DNA of 20,891 nt from Larix sibirica (taxonomy: Eukaryota; Streptophyta; Pinopsida; Pinales; Pinaceae). Shown piece by piece: positions 17,601 to 20,891 of this stretch. The stretch covers positions 61,658 to 82,548 of the forward strand of contig NWUY0300009248.1 of assembly GCA_004151065.3 (NCBI GenBank), given 5' to 3'. The translations under genes were made by a program, and so were the position numbers. Below the pieces are notes generated by a model. That model was given only the letters and a program-made list of their open reading frames with translations, ran no database searches and was not told the origin of the DNA. Each line of letters starts with the position of its first letter. The first letter of the stretch is position 1.

Positions 17601-18000
17601 ATAGATTGGAGAAGATGATTGTGGGTGCGTTTTTATGTTTGCATTCCCAATGACAGTCATGCCATTCTCAATTTAATTTCAGCAATGTAATTGGTGAAGT
17701 GTCTGACTTCAATTGTTTGTGAAAGTAATTGGTATTCTTAGTCACCACTTTGAGCCAGGTGCTCCGCGACTTCAATCTCCAGTATTCTTCTTCAGTTCGA
17801 AACGCATGGTAAGCCTTGGACTGTTGTATGACCTCATTGTGCATCGTGGTTACTTTGATAGGGTGATCTTCCATTACGAATTGGATCTCTTCTAGAGCGC
17901 CAACAACATTCTTTTTGGGATTAGAGGGGGGGGGGACAATTGGATTTGGCCCAAACCTTGAGAGCTTTTTTGGTTGTTTTAAGTTTATGTTCCCAAACAT
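17601..18000 (-). pseudogene. ORF2 linker between endonuclease and RT (piece B)
   Basis: The frame 17668-18000 reads SNPKKNVVGALEEIQ, RTEEEYWRLKSRSTWLKVV, KNTNYFHKQLKSDTSP, matching the plant LINE linker (W...K...L...ExxWxxKSRxxWLxxGDKNTxxFH). It meets the endonuclease frame at a run of ten G on the plus strand (17926-17935), where slippage explains the frame change. Confidence 0.7.
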
Positions 18001-18821
18001 AACTCAGGGATCCTGATATGGGGGCTCTCCAAGCTTTGTCCAGAGTAATCTGGAAGCTAGTATGATCAAGCCATTGGGGGTTGAACCTAAAAGGGATTGG
18101 GCCAAGATCCTCATTGTCCTGAAAATGGAGTTGGATAGGATTATGATCTGAGGTCATATTAACCAAAATACTTGAGGAGATGGTTTGGGTATCGGTCATG
18201 AGGTTGCATTGGACGAGAAATCTGTCCAGTTTGGCCATTAGGTTTCCCTTGCCTAATCGCTTATTGGACCAAATATTTCCCTTTTTTGGGTTTGATGTCG
18301 ATGAGATTCCAAGTTTGGAAGAGGGCTTCAACTTGAGATTTGAAGAAGTCCTTTCCAGTGAGTCCTCCCTTTTTTTTTCAGAATTGGAAAGAGTGATGTT
18401 CATATTGCTAGCAAGAATGATGTTATGTGGAGCGTATGCATCCAGAAAATCTTCAAGTAATTTCCAGCAGTATTTTTTTTTTTCAGAATAGAGATTAGGT
18501 ACGTACATGTTATAAAGAGCGATTTGTTTGTTGCTTTGTATATGAGTGAGCTCAGTGTAAATCCAGTGTTGCATAGCGAAGGAGCTTTGTAGATGGAAAT
18601 TTTCAGAGGACCATAAGGTTGCCAGGCCACCAGAAGCCCCTCTAGCGCTGACAGCATAACGTATATTTTTCTTTTCCAATAGCTAAGACTGCATTTTCGT
18701 CGAGTTTGGTCTCTTGGAGTAGAAGTAGATCTGACATATCAATTCTTTGGAGATCTTTTACTGCTTCAAGCTTGCTGGGATTTCCTAAACCTCTACAATT
18801 CCAAGAGACTAGCTTCATCAT
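17921..18821 (-). pseudogene. LINE ORF2 N-terminal endonuclease domain (APE-like)
   Basis: ORF2 starts at ATG 18821, directly after an in-frame TAA. It reads MMKLVSWNCRGLGNPSKLE, then LLLLQETKLDE, and reaches a stop after a frameshift near 18690. It continues in the open frame 18679-17921: RYAVSARGASGGLATLW, YCWKLLEDFLDAY, IILASNMNITLSNSEKK, a WSNKR segment, AKLDRFLVQCNL, and MTSDHNPIQLHF. This is the exonuclease-endonuclease-phosphatase fold that nicks target DNA. SWNCRG, QETK, LDRF and SDHNPI are intact. The GDxN box reads SNMN (18401-18409), losing a catalytic Asp. A pair of compensating shifts in the middle scrambles about 25 residues. Confidence 0.8.
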
Positions 18822-20147
18822 TTAAGATTGTAGATGGAGGAGGGTGTTCCTCCTATTGAGTCTCCTAATTTCTTTCCTGTTATTCTGGCTCTAGTGTTTC
18901 TGTTGAAGACCATATCTATTGTGGCTTGAGATCCTTGGACTTTCTCACGCTCAGCTTCTTCTTCCCTCAGATCTTTGGTTGATTTCCGACCTAGATTTTG
19001 GAAGATTTATCAGTGTGTTCTTTTGAGGAAGTAGGGGAGCTTGTAGGTCTATCTTTAGTAATTTCAATGTAGGATGGAACATCTTTGATCGAGTTAGATA
19101 TTTTGGGGCTGGGGGTGTTCTGGGGCAAGGGATTCTTCGGATCTTCATGGACAAGGGGAGCTGCACAAGGGGAGCTGCTTGAGAATCTTGTTGTTCGCGT
19201 ATTTATCCCTCTTCTTCGGCCTTAGGGATGTCTTGGATATCAGGTATTTCTAGGGCTTTGAATCTGTTCCTGTTGTTAGAAGCCGTCAGATCTTGGTGTT
19301 GATGATCTGCTTTCTTTATATTTTGACTTTTTTATTGGGATTTCGTTCCCGATTTGGTATTTTTTTGGATGACCGTCCATTGTTCTTTTTTCCCATCTGA
19401 TTCTGGATCTGCAGGCTTCTTCTTGCATAATCAAGCAAAATGTCCATATTCATGGCAAAACCTGCATTTAAAGGGAATTTGTTCATAATCAAGTTCTTGT
19501 ATGTGAGACCAATCTGCCACGGTAAGGTTTATTACGTCCGGGAGGCCATGTTCTAGATCTACTTCTACGCAGATTCTCGCGCATGAATATTGATCTTTCT
19601 GATCAGCTTTATCAATGTATTTTCCCAAGGCATTTCCGATGGCTTCTAGAGATTCAAAATTCCAGCAGTGGAAAGGTAGATGTGGGAGTCTCACCCAAAC
19701 TGGGACCGCAGAAGGGATGTCGAGGGATGGGTCGAAGTTCGGATTCCATTTGTTCATATAGAGCCCTTATGGTCCCATAAAATATGGCTCGTTCCTGAAG
19801 ATAAGATCCTAATCCTGTTTGCTTTCGAAAACGAATGCAAAGAAACCTTTACCCAGGAAGAAGGATTTAACGTCTTCCAGGATCAGGGGTCTCCAGTTTT
19901 TTTGTACCCAATTTTCGGTAGTTTTCGGGGAAGGCCATAGGCCTGTGAATTGGCCAATCAAACCATGTTCCAACAAGTTGAGGGTTGTCTTGCAGGGTTG
20001 CTCAACCGGTAATGCTACTGTTGGGATCTCATTGAGTTTCTTCATGAACTTCTTTTGGGAGGCAAAAAGGGACTTCTTTCCTTGATTTTCTATGAGTTTC
20101 ATGAATTCAATCAGGTCAGGGGGAGGGCCCTCTGCTCCCAAGGCCAT
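18818..20147 (-). pseudogene. LINE ORF1: DUF4283 plus CCHC zinc knuckle
   Basis: From ATG 20147 one frame reads MALGAEGPPPDLIEFMKLIE, ...FTGLWPSP, VKSFFLGKGFFAFVFESKQD (DUF4283), then MNKWNPNFDPSLDIPSAVPV, WVRLPHLPFHCW, and the knuckle CRFCHEYGHFA-stop-LC. A Lys/Ser/Pro-rich tail contains NRFKALEIPDIQDIPK and ends ITGKKLGDSIGGTPSSIYN. The TGA stop overlaps the ORF2 ATG. ORF1 would bind LINE RNA as an RNP protein. About 439 codons are expected. It is broken by in-frame stops at 19809-19811 (TAG), 19767-19769 (TAA), 19431-19433 (TGA), 19332-19334 (TAA) and 19203-19205 (TAA), by a 14-base tandem duplication at 19151-19178, and by one lost base near 18990. The TTG upstream at 20165 is not needed as a start. 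Confidence 0.8.
19151..19178. repeat. 14-bp perfect tandem duplication inside ORF1
   Basis: ACAAGGGGAGCTGC is present twice in a row (19151-19164 and 19165-19178). Removing one unit restores the ORF1 frame downstream as far as about 18990. Confidence 0.85.
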
Positions 20148-20404
20148 TGGAGGCAAAGGGAGCAAGCCCTAGCCTAAGAAACAACAAGGCAGATTCAGGT
20201 TCGAAAAGGATCAAAGAAGGTATGCTCAGCGCAAATAAACCAGGATCGGGGAGGGTCCCTTCGATGCCTGCTACCTAGCACACAGCCTGCTCAGTGATCG
20301 CAGTCACCTTAGGGCCCACGACCTGGGGATCACAGAAGTGGCCAGGAAGCTCACCGATCACGCCTCTCCACCGATCACTCAGCTCCGGACTAGGTGCAAA
20401 AACA
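20148..20404 (-). promoter_or_regulatory. LINE-3 5' UTR with repeated GATCAC/GTGATC motifs
   Basis: A GC-richer block with several CpGs lies upstream of ORF1 and ends where the sequence turns AT-rich at about 20400. GTGATC/GATCAC words occur at 20294-20299, 20328-20333, 20356-20361 and 20373-20378, two of them inside CACCGATCAC. LINEs usually carry an internal promoter in this position, so these may be promoter elements. No TATA box is expected for this type and none is seen. The minus-strand open frame 20275-20484 is discounted. Confidence 0.5.
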
Positions 20405-20563
20405 CTCTTATGTATTGTTAAATATCTTAAAGAAAGTGAATTTGACTTAATGTAAATAATTATATATATTACAAAGTTGTACAATGTATAAGGTCATTCA
20501 ATGGAATTTCCAAAATTTTGGGGAGGAAGCTGGAAGAAGTCGGAAGATATAGGGCTTGCAGAT
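20405..20563. other. AT-rich DNA between LINE-3 and a putative LTR
   Basis: No gene or clear element. CTCTTATGTATTGTTAAA at 20405-20422 resembles CTCTTTTGTTAAA at 11205-11217 and may be a remnant target-site duplication of LINE-3. Confidence 0.35.
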
Positions 20564-20713
20564 TGTTATATAAAAATATATATAACATAATAAGATATAT
20601 AACTATATATAAACATTAAATATCAATATCAATATTAATAATTAATAAATATAAATAAATAATTAATTAATTAAGGAAAGTCAAGAGACATGCCTTTATA
20701 CTTGAAAATGCAC

Positions 20714-20738
20714 GATAAGGCTTATATAAAGCCTTATC
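20714..20738 (+). promoter_or_regulatory. TATA-like box inside a perfect 10-bp inverted repeat
   Basis: GATAAGGCTT (20714-20723) and AAGCCTTATC (20729-20738) are exact reverse complements around ATATA, so the TATATAAAG core sits at the centre of a palindrome. It is a plausible core promoter of the putative LTR. Confidence 0.4.
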
Positions 20739-20861
20739 ATTGTTATTGTAAAACATCATCAATATCATATATTATTTCTTATTCATTTATTTTACTCGTG
20801 GTTTATCCGCTATTCCAAATATTTTGGTAATCTTTGTGTGAGCTAACTTGTTTAGGGGCTT

Positions 20862-20880
20862 AGAGAGAGAGAGAGAGAGA
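20862..20880 (+). repeat. (AG)n microsatellite
   Basis: Nineteen bases of alternating A and G, about nine AG units. Confidence 0.9.
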
Positions 20881-20891
20881 TTGTGGTTTAG

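Larger units (their letters stand above)
14530..20404 (-). mobile_element. LINE-3 piece B: nearly complete plant L1-type LINE lacking its 3' tail
   Basis: On the minus strand this runs 5' UTR (20148-20404), ORF1, ORF2 endonuclease, RT, zf-RVT and RNase H, and stops at N14529 inside the 3' region. The 3' part (14530-17287) duplicates piece A but is about 50 bases shorter net, mostly by one-base deletions, so its frames are broken. Merged with the 3' end of A, and counting the shared part once, the element would be about 6.4 kb, a normal full length for plant LINEs. Confidence 0.8.
20564..20891 (+). mobile_element. Putative start of an LTR retrotransposon LTR, running off the window
   Basis: TGTTATATA at 20564-20572 opens an AT-rich stretch, and its complement TATATAACA follows at 20579-20587. 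A TATA-like TTATATAAAG lies at 20722-20731. Downstream, CTCGTGGTTTATCCGC and TTTTGGTAATCTTTGTGTG resemble the region after the transcription start of many plant Copia LTRs (CTCGTGGTTTTTCCC...TTTCCACGTAAATCTTTGTGT). No TG...CA end or primer-binding site is reached before the window ends. It could instead be an unrelated AT-rich repeat. Confidence 0.35.

Noticed and set aside
18180-18491. 103-residue plus-strand open frame
   Set aside because: It is antisense to the endonuclease domain, whose motifs (LDRF, SDHNPI) are clear on the minus strand.

Overview
The window reads as nuclear DNA of a seed plant, in a repeat-rich region with no intact host gene. The evidence is the plant-type L1 LINE architecture: a DUF4283/CCHC ORF1, then an ORF2 with endonuclease, reverse transcriptase, zf-RVT and RNase H. 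A CACTA DNA-transposon terminus and a small LTR retrotransposon with a near-match to the initiator-tRNA-Met primer site support this. The heavy nesting and decay would suit a large genome such as a gymnosperm, but the species cannot be fixed from this sequence alone. I saw no tRNA, rRNA or CRISPR array.

Layout: (1) 1-865 is AT-rich DNA with a diverged ~108-bp direct repeat. (2) ~866-1678 is one end of a CACTA element with ~185-bp tandem subterminal repeats. (3) 1926-2860 (-) is a decayed ORF with weak likeness to plant mobile domain proteins. (4) ~2880-7030 (+) is an old LINE, here called LINE-1, decayed from RT to the 3' end. (5) 7098-~10790 is a small LTR retrotransposon. Its 5' LTR was split by a second, 5'-truncated LINE (LINE-2, 7180-9016, with poly(A) and a 10-bp target-site duplication). 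Its interior is mostly a GAATTC-rich tandem array. (6) ~11218-20404 (-) is a third LINE, of another subfamily, present as two head-to-tail overlapping pieces: A (11218-14528) and B (14530-20404). They share about 2.8 kb and meet at the only ambiguous base, N14529. (7) 20564-20891 looks like the start of another LTR.

Functionally everything here is retrotransposition machinery in decay. In the minus-strand LINE, ORF1 (RNA-binding) and ORF2 (target cleavage and reverse transcription) overlapped by ATGA, which suggests coupled translation. ORF1 is broken by premature stops, and those checked are one C-to-T change away from CAG, CAA or CGA. Piece A has substitutions at catalytic residues, while piece B keeps those residues but is full of one-base indels.

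The observation most likely to be new is a coding remnant downstream of RNase H. It is seen in both plus-strand LINEs at matching spacing, with a shared MWxFN...LFH motif followed by a coiled-coil-like stretch.
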